A stretch of 64,000 bases of DNA from Paenibacillus sp. 481. Its GTDB lineage: Bacteria; Bacillota; Bacilli; Paenibacillales; Paenibacillaceae. A program made the translations under genes and the position numbers. Shown here one piece after another: positions 34,580 through 41,967 of the stretch. The stretch spans positions 4,357,501 through 4,421,500 of the forward strand of contig NZ_CP075175.1 of the NCBI RefSeq assembly GCF_021223605.1. The letters are read 5' to 3'. How positions within the stretch are numbered: position 1 is the first letter of the stretch; each line of letters begins with the position of its first letter. The notes under the pieces are model-generated. The model saw only the letters and a program-made list of their open reading frames with translations, was not told the origin of the DNA and ran no database searches.

Positions 34580-35893
34580 GTGAACGTCGTAAATGAGCAA
34601 CATTTTGGACCGAAAATGAACGCCTTTTTAGGACCTTTGATGGAAGCATCGAGCGATGCGATTACGATTGTCGATACGGAAGGCTTCGTTATATATTGGA
34701 ATACGAGTGCAGCTGACATGTATGGGGTGGCACGGACGGAAATTGTCGGACGCAAAATTGGCGACTTTTTTCAACGTGAATCTGTCATGCTGTTTCAAGT
34801 TATGGAGAGTGGCAATGCCGTGTACGCGGTGTACCATGAACCGCGTCCTGATCTGCATGTGATCATCAACACCGTGCCTGTGTTTGATGAAGAGAAGCAA
34901 TTAATTGGTGCAATCTCGATTGAACGGGATGTGTCCAAATACGTGAAGCTTAACGCGGAGCTGTACAGTAAGCCTGCTGGAAATGCGTTACCAGATGCGC
35001 TGCTGCTTGGCAAAGCAGATGACATTGAACGGTTGAAGTCGATGAATCGAATGGGCTATTCGCTGCTGCTGACGGGAGAGTCTGGCACAGGTAAACGTGC
35101 CATTGCGGAATGGCTGCATGATGAAAGCGAATTGGAAGGAAACTTCGTCAGCTTTCATTGCAGCTCGATACCGGAGGGGTTGCTGGAAGCAGAGCTGTTC
35201 GGCTTTCAGGGTGACGAGGAGCGGCTTGGCAAGCTGGACACGGCGCATGGTGGCAGCTTGTACATTAAAGATGTTCAGGTGCTGCCGCATCCGATACAGG
35301 AGAAGTTGGCGCGTGCCATGCAGGAACGCGAGTATGTTCGCGTAGGTGGAACGAAGCCTATTGCGCTTGATTGCCAGTTATTCGCCTCAACGGTATTGAG
35401 TCAGGCGGAATTGGAGCTGAACAGTTTGCTGTCAGCAGAGCTTTATTATGCGTTTCAAACGCATGATGTGCCATCCTTGCGGGAGCGGCAGGAAGATTTG
35501 CCGGAGCTATGCCGGCAATTGCTGGCACAAGCGGCAGAGCGTGCGAGCACACCTGTGCCGAGCTTGAGCGCAGATGCGCTGACTGCGATCACCGCATTCG
35601 ATTGGCCTGGCAACTTGCCGCAGTTGCGCAACGCGATGGATTATGCCATCGCGCTGACGCACGGGAAGCGCAACGTGAACGCGGGCGACTTGCCTGCCTA
35701 TGCACGCTTGACGACGCTCAAGGAGTTGACCGAGCAGGAACTGCCGCTTAGCGCGCATTCGGAGGAAATGGAGCGAACGCTAATCGCGGAATCGTTGCAG
35801 CGGGCCAACGGCAATAAGGCGAAAGCAGCCCGTATGCTGAGCATTTCACGCGGGGCGCTTTATTACAAGATGAAGCAGTATGGGTTGGAGTAA
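34580..35893 (+). CDS. PAS / degenerate AAA+ / Fis-type HTH regulator of proline catabolism
   Basis: A 437-residue regulator divergent from the proline operon. Domains: PAS sensor about 13-125, AAA+ of the sigma54-activator type about 140-360, and a Fis-type helix-turn-helix 396-436 (RANGNKAKAARMLSISRGAL). Walker A is intact (GESGTGK 166-172), and DWPGNLPQL (341-349) is kept. The GAFTGA loop after ELFG is missing (ELFGFQGDEER, 205-214). The Walker B acid pair is lost (GGSLYIKD, 224-231, in place of GGTLFLDE). It therefore probably cannot remodel sigma54 holoenzyme and may act on a sigma-A promoter. GTG start after GATGGGGA. Confidence 0.85.
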   Translation: MNVVNEQHFGPKMNAFLGPLMEASSDAITIVDTEGFVIYWNTSAADMYGVARTEIVGRKIGDFFQRESVMLFQVMESGNAVYAVYHEPRPDLHVIINTVPVFDEEKQLIGAISIERDVSKYVKLNAELYSKPAGNALPDALLLGKADDIERLKSMNRMGYSLLLTGESGTGKRAIAEWLHDESELEGNFVSFHCSSIPEGLLEAELFGFQGDEERLGKLDTAHGGSLYIKDVQVLPHPIQEKLARAMQEREYVRVGGTKPIALDCQLFASTVLSQAELELNSLLSAELYYAFQTHDVPSLRERQEDLPELCRQLLAQAAERASTPVPSLSADALTAITAFDWPGNLPQLRNAMDYAIALTHGKRNVNAGDLPAYARLTTLKELTEQELPLSAHSEEMERTLIAESLQRANGNKAKAARMLSISRGALYYKMKQYGLE

Positions 35894-35937
35894 ATAAAAG
35901 AATCGACAAGATATAAGCTTCTTTTTATAGCTAAGGG

Positions 35938-35984
35938 CAGCACAAACGGTTGAAATTTAATTTCACCGGATGTGCTGTTTTTTT
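35938..35984 (+). terminator. Intrinsic terminator
   Basis: CAGCAC / GTGCTG outer stem with an inner GGTTGAAAT / ATTTCACC stem and seven T, after the regulator gene. Confidence 0.8.
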
Positions 35985-36085
35985 AATTTACCTATTAAAC
36001 AGCGGTTGAATAACATGAAAATTATGGTACTATTAGAGGGTGTGAAAAGGTATAAAAAGGATATTTAATCAGGGGGATTCACAGC

Positions 36086-36883
36086 ATGAGCGTGGAAAAA
36101 ACAGCCGAGTATAATTTAGAAGAGTATGAGAATCCGCAGTTGTATGATATGGAGAACAAAGGGACAGAAGAAGTTGATTTTTTACGGAAATGGGCTCAGA
36201 AAATCGGGATTACAGGAACAGAAAGTTTTATTTTGGATGTGGCATGTGGAACTGGAAGAGTGACACTGCCATTTGTAGAAGCAGGCTATGCTTTGATTGG
36301 AATCGATATTCATGAGGGAATGCTGGAGCAAGCGCAGCGCAAAACGCCAAATGGAGCGGCTGTCCGCTGGCTTCAACAGGATTGCACACAATTGAGTGTA
36401 GGCGAACCTGTTTCCTTAGCCTATACGGTTGGGCACTCGTTTCAACATTTTTTAACGAATGAACTTCAAGATCGTTTGTTGCGTGGGGTGCGTTCAGCAA
36501 TGACGGATGAAGGGATCTTTATTTTTGATACGCGTTATCCATCAGATGAAGAATTGCTGCAACCGGCAGAGGAGGCCTACTGGCGCACCATTACGGATGA
36601 GCAGGGTCGCAAATGCGACGTATCGACTAAGATGGTATATGACCAAATGACGCAAATTCAGCATTATGTGACCATTCGCCGTTCTTATGAGCTTGATAAG
36701 CTCGTCGAAGAGCGTTCAGCGACGATCGATCTTCGCTATACGTATCCGCAAGAAATAGAGCGGACGCTGCGCAACAACGGCTTTGAGTTGCTGCATATTT
36801 ATGCAGATTGGAAAGAGACGCCGCTGCATCAAGGGGCGTACGATATGATCGTTGTTGCCCGTGCAACGGCGTCGCGTATTTAG
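36086..36883 (+). CDS. Class I SAM-dependent methyltransferase
   Basis: A 265-residue methyltransferase. Motif I is FILDVACGTGRVTLPF (about residues 50-65), strand two ends in LIGIDIHEGML, and motif IV region is VSLAYTVGHSFQHF. AGGGGGA precedes the ATG. Its last 100 bases are repeated in a decayed copy at 37171-37272. Its stop codon overlaps that of the converging small-protein gene by three bases. The acceptor is unknown. Confidence 0.87.
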   Translation: MSVEKTAEYNLEEYENPQLYDMENKGTEEVDFLRKWAQKIGITGTESFILDVACGTGRVTLPFVEAGYALIGIDIHEGMLEQAQRKTPNGAAVRWLQQDCTQLSVGEPVSLAYTVGHSFQHFLTNELQDRLLRGVRSAMTDEGIFIFDTRYPSDEELLQPAEEAYWRTITDEQGRKCDVSTKMVYDQMTQIQHYVTIRRSYELDKLVEERSATIDLRYTYPQEIERTLRNNGFELLHIYADWKETPLHQGAYDMIVVARATASRI

Positions 36884-37068
36884 GAATCGACGAAAATTCG
36901 AATGATTTTACGAGAAATAAAGCCGAAAAAGCGGAAAATAAGTGGGAAAACTTGAAAAATAAGCTCTATGCAATCACCCGCATAGCCGAGTATATCCATC
37001 ACTTTTTCTTTCATAGGACGTTTATTGTTGCGACTGGTGCGATTGTTGCGACTGTGTGAGCTGAGCAT
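36880..37068 (-). CDS. Small cationic amphipathic protein (copy 1)
   Basis: A 62-residue protein with a basic Asn/Arg-rich N-terminus (SHSRNNRTSRNNKRP), a middle KVMDILGYAGD, and a hydrophobic C-terminal half ending RKIIRIFVDS. AAAGGAGAGA precedes the ATG. It is paralogous to the gene at 37274-37453, sharing R-N-N, D-x-LGYAGD and a phenylalanine-rich end. The function is unknown; a membrane-active or membrane-associated peptide is an inference. It converges with the methyltransferase gene, whose stop it overlaps. Confidence 0.65.
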   Translation of the reverse strand: MLSSHSRNNRTSRNNKRPMKEKVMDILGYAGDCIELIFQVFPLIFRFFGFISRKIIRIFVDS

Positions 37069-37170
37069 GAGATTCTCTCCTTTGCTTATAACAACTTTAG
37101 GCAATCTACTCGTATGTTTGCACGAAAGTAAGAAGAGATCGATCATGTTTACATCGAATAGAATGGCATG

Positions 37171-37272
37171 TAGCTTTGAGCTGCTGAATAGTTATACGAA
37201 TTGGAAAGACGCCACTGCACGAGGGAACATACGATATGATCGTTTTTGCCGGTGCAGTGGCGTCATCATGTG
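37171..37272 (+). pseudogene. Duplicated 3' end of the methyltransferase gene
   Basis: This stretch matches the last 100 bases of the methyltransferase at about 36780-36883, for example ACGATATGATCGTT and GCTTTGAG.TGCTG, but with indels that break the frame. Like the intact copy, it is followed directly by a small cationic protein gene on the other strand. It is the upstream half of a roughly 390-bp tandem duplication. Confidence 0.65.
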
Positions 37273-37273
37273 A

Positions 37274-37453
37274 TTAATCAAATAAATTTAAGAGTTTGCC
37301 GAAAAAGCGGAATATCATTTTGATGCCACGAAATATCATTTTAATCCCGCGGTAAATAAGTTTCATAAAGTCGCCAGCATAACCTAGTACATCTAATACG
37401 ATTTCTTTAGTGTTGCGATTGGAATGATTGTTACGCTTACGATTACGAGTCAT
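37274..37453 (-). CDS. Small cationic amphipathic protein (copy 2)
   Basis: A 59-residue protein, MTRNRKRNNHSNRNTKE at the start, then VLDVLGYAGDFMKLI, then two repeats of RGIKMIF (35-41, 42-48) and RFFGKLLNLFD. The last 35 residues would form an amphipathic helix with Lys/Arg on one face. AGGGGAGA lies 7 bases before the ATG. It is paralogous to copy 1. The function is unknown; the composition resembles membrane-active peptides but no export signal or immunity gene is seen. Confidence 0.65.
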   Translation of the reverse strand: MTRNRKRNNHSNRNTKEIVLDVLGYAGDFMKLIYRGIKMIFRGIKMIFRFFGKLLNLFD

Positions 37454-37655
37454 GTTGTATCTCCCCTATGATATTGAAATATATGTATACGAATCAATAC
37501 GCACAGTATGGAGATTGGCTTCATTATTTTTACTATTTTTTTATCAAACTCATTTGGCGTCACGATGACTTCACAACTTTAATATTTGATGCCCCTGTTG
37601 CACCGAAGAAGCACACACTTTTTTTCAAAAGAAGCATCCTTTGCTTTACAACCTC

Positions 37656-37700
37656 TACAACTACAAGCTGCACAACTACGACCTGTACAACTACAACGAT
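37656..37700 (+). repeat. Three 15-bp imperfect tandem repeats
   Basis: TACAACTACAAGCTG, CACAACTACGACCTG and TACAACTACAACGAT follow one another, with a partial fourth unit before them. They overlap the 3' end of the transporter gene and, on the minus strand, a Cys-rich frame. Confidence 0.7.
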
Positions 37701-39214
37701 GGAAGTAACCCCGCACCACGTAAAAATTGCTCGGCAACTTGTTCCGCAGCTACGCCTTCTACATTTACCTTGTAGTTCATCGTTCGCATTTCGTCATCTG
37801 TAATTTTACCTGCCAGCTTATTAAGCACTTCCTCCAGTTGAGGATATTTCATAAGCGTTTCTTTACGTACTAATGGTGCGCCTTGGTAGGGTGGGAACAA
37901 CGCTTGATCATCTGCCAATACGGTCAGCTTATATTGTGCAAGCTCACTATCGGTCGAGTAGGCGTCTAGCACTTGAATATCTCCAGACGCAAGTGCGCTG
38001 TAGCGTAGTTTAGGTTCCATCGTCACGATGTTTGGAAACGTAATGCCGTACCGCTTCTGGATTCCTTTATAGCCATCCTCCCGATCGGAAAACTCCAAAG
38101 TAAAGCCCGCTTTAACGTTAGCAGCGACTTGCTTCAAGTCAGATATTGCACGTAAGCCATATTGTTCTGCGATGTTTGCTGGAACAGCCAATGCGTATGT
38201 ATTGTTAAATTGCATCGGCTCAAGCAGTGCCATCTGATACTTATGCAACATTCCTGTGCGTGCTTGTTCATACACATCGTTCGCATCGGTGTTGACAGCC
38301 TGTTGCTTCAAAAAAGTCGAAATTACGGTTCCTGTAAACTCGGGATACATATCAATTTCGCCTGCTTGCAGCGCGTTAAATACGAATGAAGTTTTGCCGA
38401 AGCCGGGCTTCAATTCAACGTTTAAGTCTGTCTCGTGTTCAATGAGCTGCTTATACATTTGAATCATAATTTCTGGTTCTGAGCCTAGTTTACCGGCAAT
38501 TACGATATCTTTGCTCCCCGTGCTCCACGTGAGCGGGACGAGGATGACCAAGGCTACGGCTAACGCTGCGGCGGCTACAGGTTTCCATGAACGTGTGATA
38601 GACATTCGTTCGCCTAAGCGTAAGATGATATCAAACAGCAGCACGAGCAGCGCTGTTGGTATTGCGCCTAGCAAAATAAGCGCATTATCGTTGCGATCAA
38701 TGCCAAGTAAAATGAGCTTGCCGAGCCCGCCCGCGCCAATTAGAGCGGCCAGTGTTGCTGTGCCGATAATGAGCACCATCGCGGTGCGAATGCCGGCCAT
38801 CATCACAGGCAAAGCGAGCGGAAGCTCGACACGCAGCAGGCGCTTGCGGCTGTTCATTCCCATTGCGCGAGCGGCTTCGATGAGTGAAGGGTCAAGCTCG
38901 GCAATACCCGTATACGTATTGCGTAGGATAGGCAGCAGCGCGTACAGCACGAGTGCAATGATGGCGGGTAGCTTGCCAATGCCAACAAGCGGAATAAGCA
39001 GGCCAAGCAAGGCCAGAGACGGAATCGTCTGCATAACGGCCGATACACCGATAATACTTTCAGCCCAGCGCGGCTTGCGCGTTAACCATATTGCTAAAGG
39101 AACGGCAATGATTACAGCAAGCAGCAGCGAGATAAAGGAGATTTGAATATGCTCAATAAGCGCACTAAGCAGTTCATCCTTGCGGCTTATAAATGTGTGC
39201 CATAAGCTGTTCAT
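37691..39214 (-). CDS. Osmolyte ABC transporter, fused permease and substrate-binding protein
   Basis: A 507-residue fusion of the Opu/quaternary amine transporter family. Residues about 1-210 are a permease with five or so helices and the EAA loop EAARAMGMNSRKRLLRVELP (113-132) that contacts the ATPase. Residues about 236-505 are a substrate-binding domain (IVIAGKLGSEPEIM, EIDMYPEFTGT) of the glycine betaine/carnitine/choline type, here tethered outside by a helix at 212-230. Such fusions are known from Opu systems of Listeria and lactic acid bacteria. It is translationally coupled to the ATPase gene (ATGA overlap). Solute likely a compatible solute; exact one unknown. Confidence 0.92.
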   Translation of the reverse strand: MNSLWHTFISRKDELLSALIEHIQISFISLLLAVIIAVPLAIWLTRKPRWAESIIGVSAVMQTIPSLALLGLLIPLVGIGKLPAIIALVLYALLPILRNTYTGIAELDPSLIEAARAMGMNSRKRLLRVELPLALPVMMAGIRTAMVLIIGTATLAALIGAGGLGKLILLGIDRNDNALILLGAIPTALLVLLFDIILRLGERMSITRSWKPVAAAALAVALVILVPLTWSTGSKDIVIAGKLGSEPEIMIQMYKQLIEHETDLNVELKPGFGKTSFVFNALQAGEIDMYPEFTGTVISTFLKQQAVNTDANDVYEQARTGMLHKYQMALLEPMQFNNTYALAVPANIAEQYGLRAISDLKQVAANVKAGFTLEFSDREDGYKGIQKRYGITFPNIVTMEPKLRYSALASGDIQVLDAYSTDSELAQYKLTVLADDQALFPPYQGAPLVRKETLMKYPQLEEVLNKLAGKITDDEMRTMNYKVNVEGVAAEQVAEQFLRGAGLLPSL

Positions 39215-40347
39215 GCCCCTTCACCCCGCATGTCAATTTGCTTAGCAAGATATGCGATAACACTTTGACGACTCACTACACCGATAAATTCAGCGTTGTC
39301 TTCGACCAGAATGTGATCTTCATTTGCGAGACGGCTGAAAATGAGTGCAATAGACGAGTTAGCGGCCAAGGGCTGCGTCCCGTCAATCCCGTTGATCCCG
39401 TTAATCCGGTCAGGCCCTTCGCGCATCAACTCGGCGAGTACAGCGTCGCTGTTTACTTCCTGCATGACGTCTTTGGCCGTTAGCGATTCTTGATGAATCG
39501 CGTCCAAACCATGCAGCCCCTGTGAATCACGCAATTGCTGCAAATCTCGCCACTCTCGCAATTCTCGCAAATCTTGCAATCCATCCACATTTTTTGCCCC
39601 GAGTAAGCCATGCAAGTCGCCTCCATGTTGTACCCCGATAAATTCGCGCACAAAGTCATTTGCTGGATGCGCCAGCATCGCTTGCGGAGTATCGACTTGG
39701 ACGATTTCACCGTCTCGCATCAGACAAATACGATCCCCAAGAGCGAGCGCTTCTTGCATATCGTGCGTGACAAACACAATCGTCTTGCAAATACGCTGCT
39801 GCAATTGGACAATATCACGCTGTAGCTGCTCGCGGCTAATCGGATCGAGCGCGCTAAACGGCTCGTCCATTAAAATGATTTCCGGATCGGCCGCAAGTGC
39901 ACGCACGACCCCAACTCGCTGCTGCTGCCCACCGGACAGCTCAGCTGGCTTCCGATCTCGGTACGTGTCCGGATCGAGACCGACCATATCGAGCAGCTCA
40001 TCCACGCGCGTCCTGATCTTGCGCTTGTTCCATTTGCGCAGTTCAGGTACAACCGCAATATTTTCAGCGATAGTCATATGAGGGAACAGCGCAATTTGCT
40101 GCAACACATAGCCGATATTCCAACGCAGCTCATGCACGTTGTATGCGGAGATGCTTTTGTTATGAATATAAATAGTCCCTTCAGTCGCTTGAATCAATCC
40201 GTTAATCATTTTCATCGTCGTCGTTTTCCCGCAGCCGCTCGGCCCGATAAGTACAAAAAATTCGCCTGCTTCGATGCATACATTCAATTTGTTCACGGCC
40301 GATGTGCCGTCAGGATACGTTTTGCTCACATTTTCAAATCGAATCAT
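39211..40347 (-). CDS. Osmolyte ABC transporter ATP-binding protein with CBS domains
   Basis: A 378-residue ATPase of the proline/glycine betaine transporter class. Walker A GPSGCGKT (35-42), signature LSGGQ (137-141), Walker B IILMDEP (157-163). A tandem CBS region at about 291-370 senses ionic strength in relatives. An unusual low-complexity insert of Leu/Arg/Asp repeats (DLRELREWRDLQQLRD) lies at about 259-274, and INGINGIDG at 315-323. I start at the ATG at 40347, 8 bases after AGAGG; a GTG three codons earlier is possible. The stop overlaps the permease start. Confidence 0.92.
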   Translation of the reverse strand: MIRFENVSKTYPDGTSAVNKLNVCIEAGEFFVLIGPSGCGKTTTMKMINGLIQATEGTIYIHNKSISAYNVHELRWNIGYVLQQIALFPHMTIAENIAVVPELRKWNKRKIRTRVDELLDMVGLDPDTYRDRKPAELSGGQQQRVGVVRALAADPEIILMDEPFSALDPISREQLQRDIVQLQQRICKTIVFVTHDMQEALALGDRICLMRDGEIVQVDTPQAMLAHPANDFVREFIGVQHGGDLHGLLGAKNVDGLQDLRELREWRDLQQLRDSQGLHGLDAIHQESLTAKDVMQEVNSDAVLAELMREGPDRINGINGIDGTQPLAANSSIALIFSRLANEDHILVEDNAEFIGVVSRQSVIAYLAKQIDMRGEGA

Positions 40348-40520
40348 GGCAACCACCTCTCTTTGCGGTTATTTTACACCTAATCATATATGTATCCTCT
40401 CCATATCATTGTCGTTTCCTGAATTTTCAAAACATAGGGCCGCAATCGTGCAAATAATTATTAGTTTAGCATAGCAAAGGTCATATTTTTCACTAGCATA
40501 ACACAGCCGATCCGTACCAG

Positions 40521-40712
40521 ATGGATTGGTCTGATAAGGAAGTTGGGAGCTCTTGTAAGCCCGCTAATAGCTTGCAGGGTTTTATTTTACGGTTTGAGCG
40601 AACAAGTGGTTTAGGATCAAAGGTGTCTGAAGCTTGCTCCAACTTTTTTTGGGGAACAGTAAAAGTCGATGTGAAATGTACTTGTAGTAATTGGTACACG
40701 AAGAACAAGTGA
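40521..40712 (+). CDS. Possible small hypothetical protein
   Basis: A 63-codon frame with four cysteines and a plausible end (CSNWYTKNK). There is no ribosome binding site before the ATG, and I do not recognise it. It may be a gene remnant on the edge of the defence island. The rest of the gap 40357-40879 is AT-rich with no other gene. Confidence 0.25.
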   Translation: MDWSDKEVGSSCKPANSLQGFILRFERTSGLGSKVSEACSNFFWGTVKVDVKCTCSNWYTKNK

Positions 40713-40879
40713 AAAAGAGATACATAGTGTAGTATGGGATTTTAAATACATTATTTTCTTTTTATGTTTAAAATATATACGAAATATAACAAGTTTAATA
40801 AAAATAAAAATGAAGAGCGATAAAAATTATAAAGAATTTTCAGCTCAAAATGTAGGTGAGGATCAGAAGTTAGCGGGTT

Positions 40880-41326
40880 TTAATGCCTTTTTACAAAGTA
40901 AGGTGCAAGAAAAGGAAGAACGATTAAAACTTCTTTTTTCCATTTATAGTATGTGTTTCTTGATAAATCAAGTTCATCTAGGATTTCAGCTGTACTCTTA
41001 TTTGTTTTATATATCAAAAAAATGAGGTTGAGCATTTTTTCTGGGTGATGTTTGTGATGGAAAATGTGGGGTTTGTCTAGGTTGATATCATATGTGCGGC
41101 TACAATCCAGGCAACGATATCTTTTCTGTTTCTGTCCATTCTTTTTTGTATTTCTACTACGGCATCGTGGGCAAAGGCTGGGTTTATCTGTTCTAGGGTA
41201 CTGTGAACTTAATTGCTCGTCCACTTGATTAAGAAACTGCCACGCATTTTTCCGAAGTTCTCTTAAACTTTGTTCAGAGTCACAAACTTTTAAATAACGA
41301 TTTGTATCCTCATAAAAATGCATCAT
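40880..41326 (-). CDS. Zinc-ribbon/HTH protein, probably an IS transposase N-terminal fragment
   Basis: A 148-residue protein with a four-Cys zinc ribbon CPRCRSRNTKKNGQKQKRYR-CLDC (about residues 52-75) and a helix-turn-helix KSTAEILDELDLSRNTYYKW (about 108-127). This is the usual N-terminal layout of IS1-, IS1595- and related transposases, which use it to bind ends. The catalytic DDE part is absent and the frame ends after LAPYFVKRH, so it is either a truncated insertion sequence or a domesticated DNA-binding protein. GAGGTG precedes the ATG. It is divergent from the TIR-like gene. Confidence 0.55.
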   Translation of the reverse strand: MMHFYEDTNRYLKVCDSEQSLRELRKNAWQFLNQVDEQLSSQYPRTDKPSLCPRCRSRNTKKNGQKQKRYRCLDCSRTYDINLDKPHIFHHKHHPEKMLNLIFLIYKTNKSTAEILDELDLSRNTYYKWKKEVLIVLPFLAPYFVKRH

Positions 41327-41366
41327 TTTCACCTCAACTGTTGATATGAAAAAGAACATCTTAACA

Positions 41367-41393
41367 TTGAAAATTTAATAGCCATATTATAAT
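41367..41393 (+). promoter_or_regulatory. Candidate promoter of the TIR/Wadjet unit
   Basis: TTGAAA (41367-41372) and a perfect TATAAT (41388-41393), but with a 15-base spacer, shorter than ideal. It lies between the divergent zinc-ribbon and TIR-like genes, about 95 bases before the TIR start. Confidence 0.4.
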
Positions 41394-41486
41394 TGTATAA
41401 GTTTTTTGAAGCAAGTGGGGGGATGGAAAAATAATGTAGTTGCTTGTAAAATTAACATTAACACTTTTGGAGGGAGCTTTATTGAT

Positions 41487-41921
41487 ATGGTGGAGATATT
41501 TGTCGGAAGTGCGAATACGCCAAACGCTCTTGACGATTTAAGAGAGATAGCAGAGCTTATTGAAGAAGTAGGACATGTTGTACTTCCATGGAATTCCCCA
41601 GGAGTCTTTCTTCTTGGCAATCATATGAGCGAGAGCTTGGAAAGCATCTGCAAACGGGTAGATGCCGCAATCCTTATATTCAGTGAAGATAATTACGTTA
41701 TGTTCGACAACGAGTTTAGTTGGCATCCAAAGCCTAATGTTCTCTATGAATATGGTCTATTCAAAGGCCATTTGGGTGCTGATCGAACTATCATTTGTAG
41801 AAGGGGCTCGTCATCAATTCCGTCTGATTTAGATGGGGTAATCTATTGTAATTTGGATAAGAGTCACCGAGCCAAAAGAGAACTGCTCGCATGGCTTAGA
41901 TTACTTAGTCCTAGAAAGTAA
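41487..41921 (+). CDS. TIR-like nucleotide-binding domain protein (CAP12/PycTIR type)
   Basis: A 144-residue single-domain protein. It begins MVEIFVGSAN, has WNSPGVFL, AAILIFSEDNY at strand four, and KPNVLYEYGLFKGHLG near residues 82-96, the hallmark of the PF10137 TIR-like family. Glu88 aligns with the catalytic Glu of NAD-cleaving TIR domains. Members act as effectors of CBASS and Pycsar when activated by cyclic nucleotides, killing infected cells by NAD loss. No cyclase gene is in the window. I start at the ATG at 41487 after GGAGGGAG; the longer frame from 41406 adds unrelated residues. It lies 46 bp before jetA, same strand. Confidence 0.78.
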   Translation: MVEIFVGSANTPNALDDLREIAELIEEVGHVVLPWNSPGVFLLGNHMSESLESICKRVDAAILIFSEDNYVMFDNEFSWHPKPNVLYEYGLFKGHLGADRTIICRRGSSSIPSDLDGVIYCNLDKSHRAKRELLAWLRLLSPRK

Positions 41922-41967
41922 AGAGTGAAGTGCAGATTAAATCTCTCCAAAGAATCAGGAGGTTAAT

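Noticed and set aside
37621..37700. Repeats considered as a CRISPR array
   Set aside because: Units are 15 bp, contiguous and imperfect, without spacers; no cas genes are in the window.
38511..39146. 211-codon plus-strand frame over the ABC permease
   Set aside because: Antisense to a well-conserved permease domain; Ser/Ala-rich composition without motifs.
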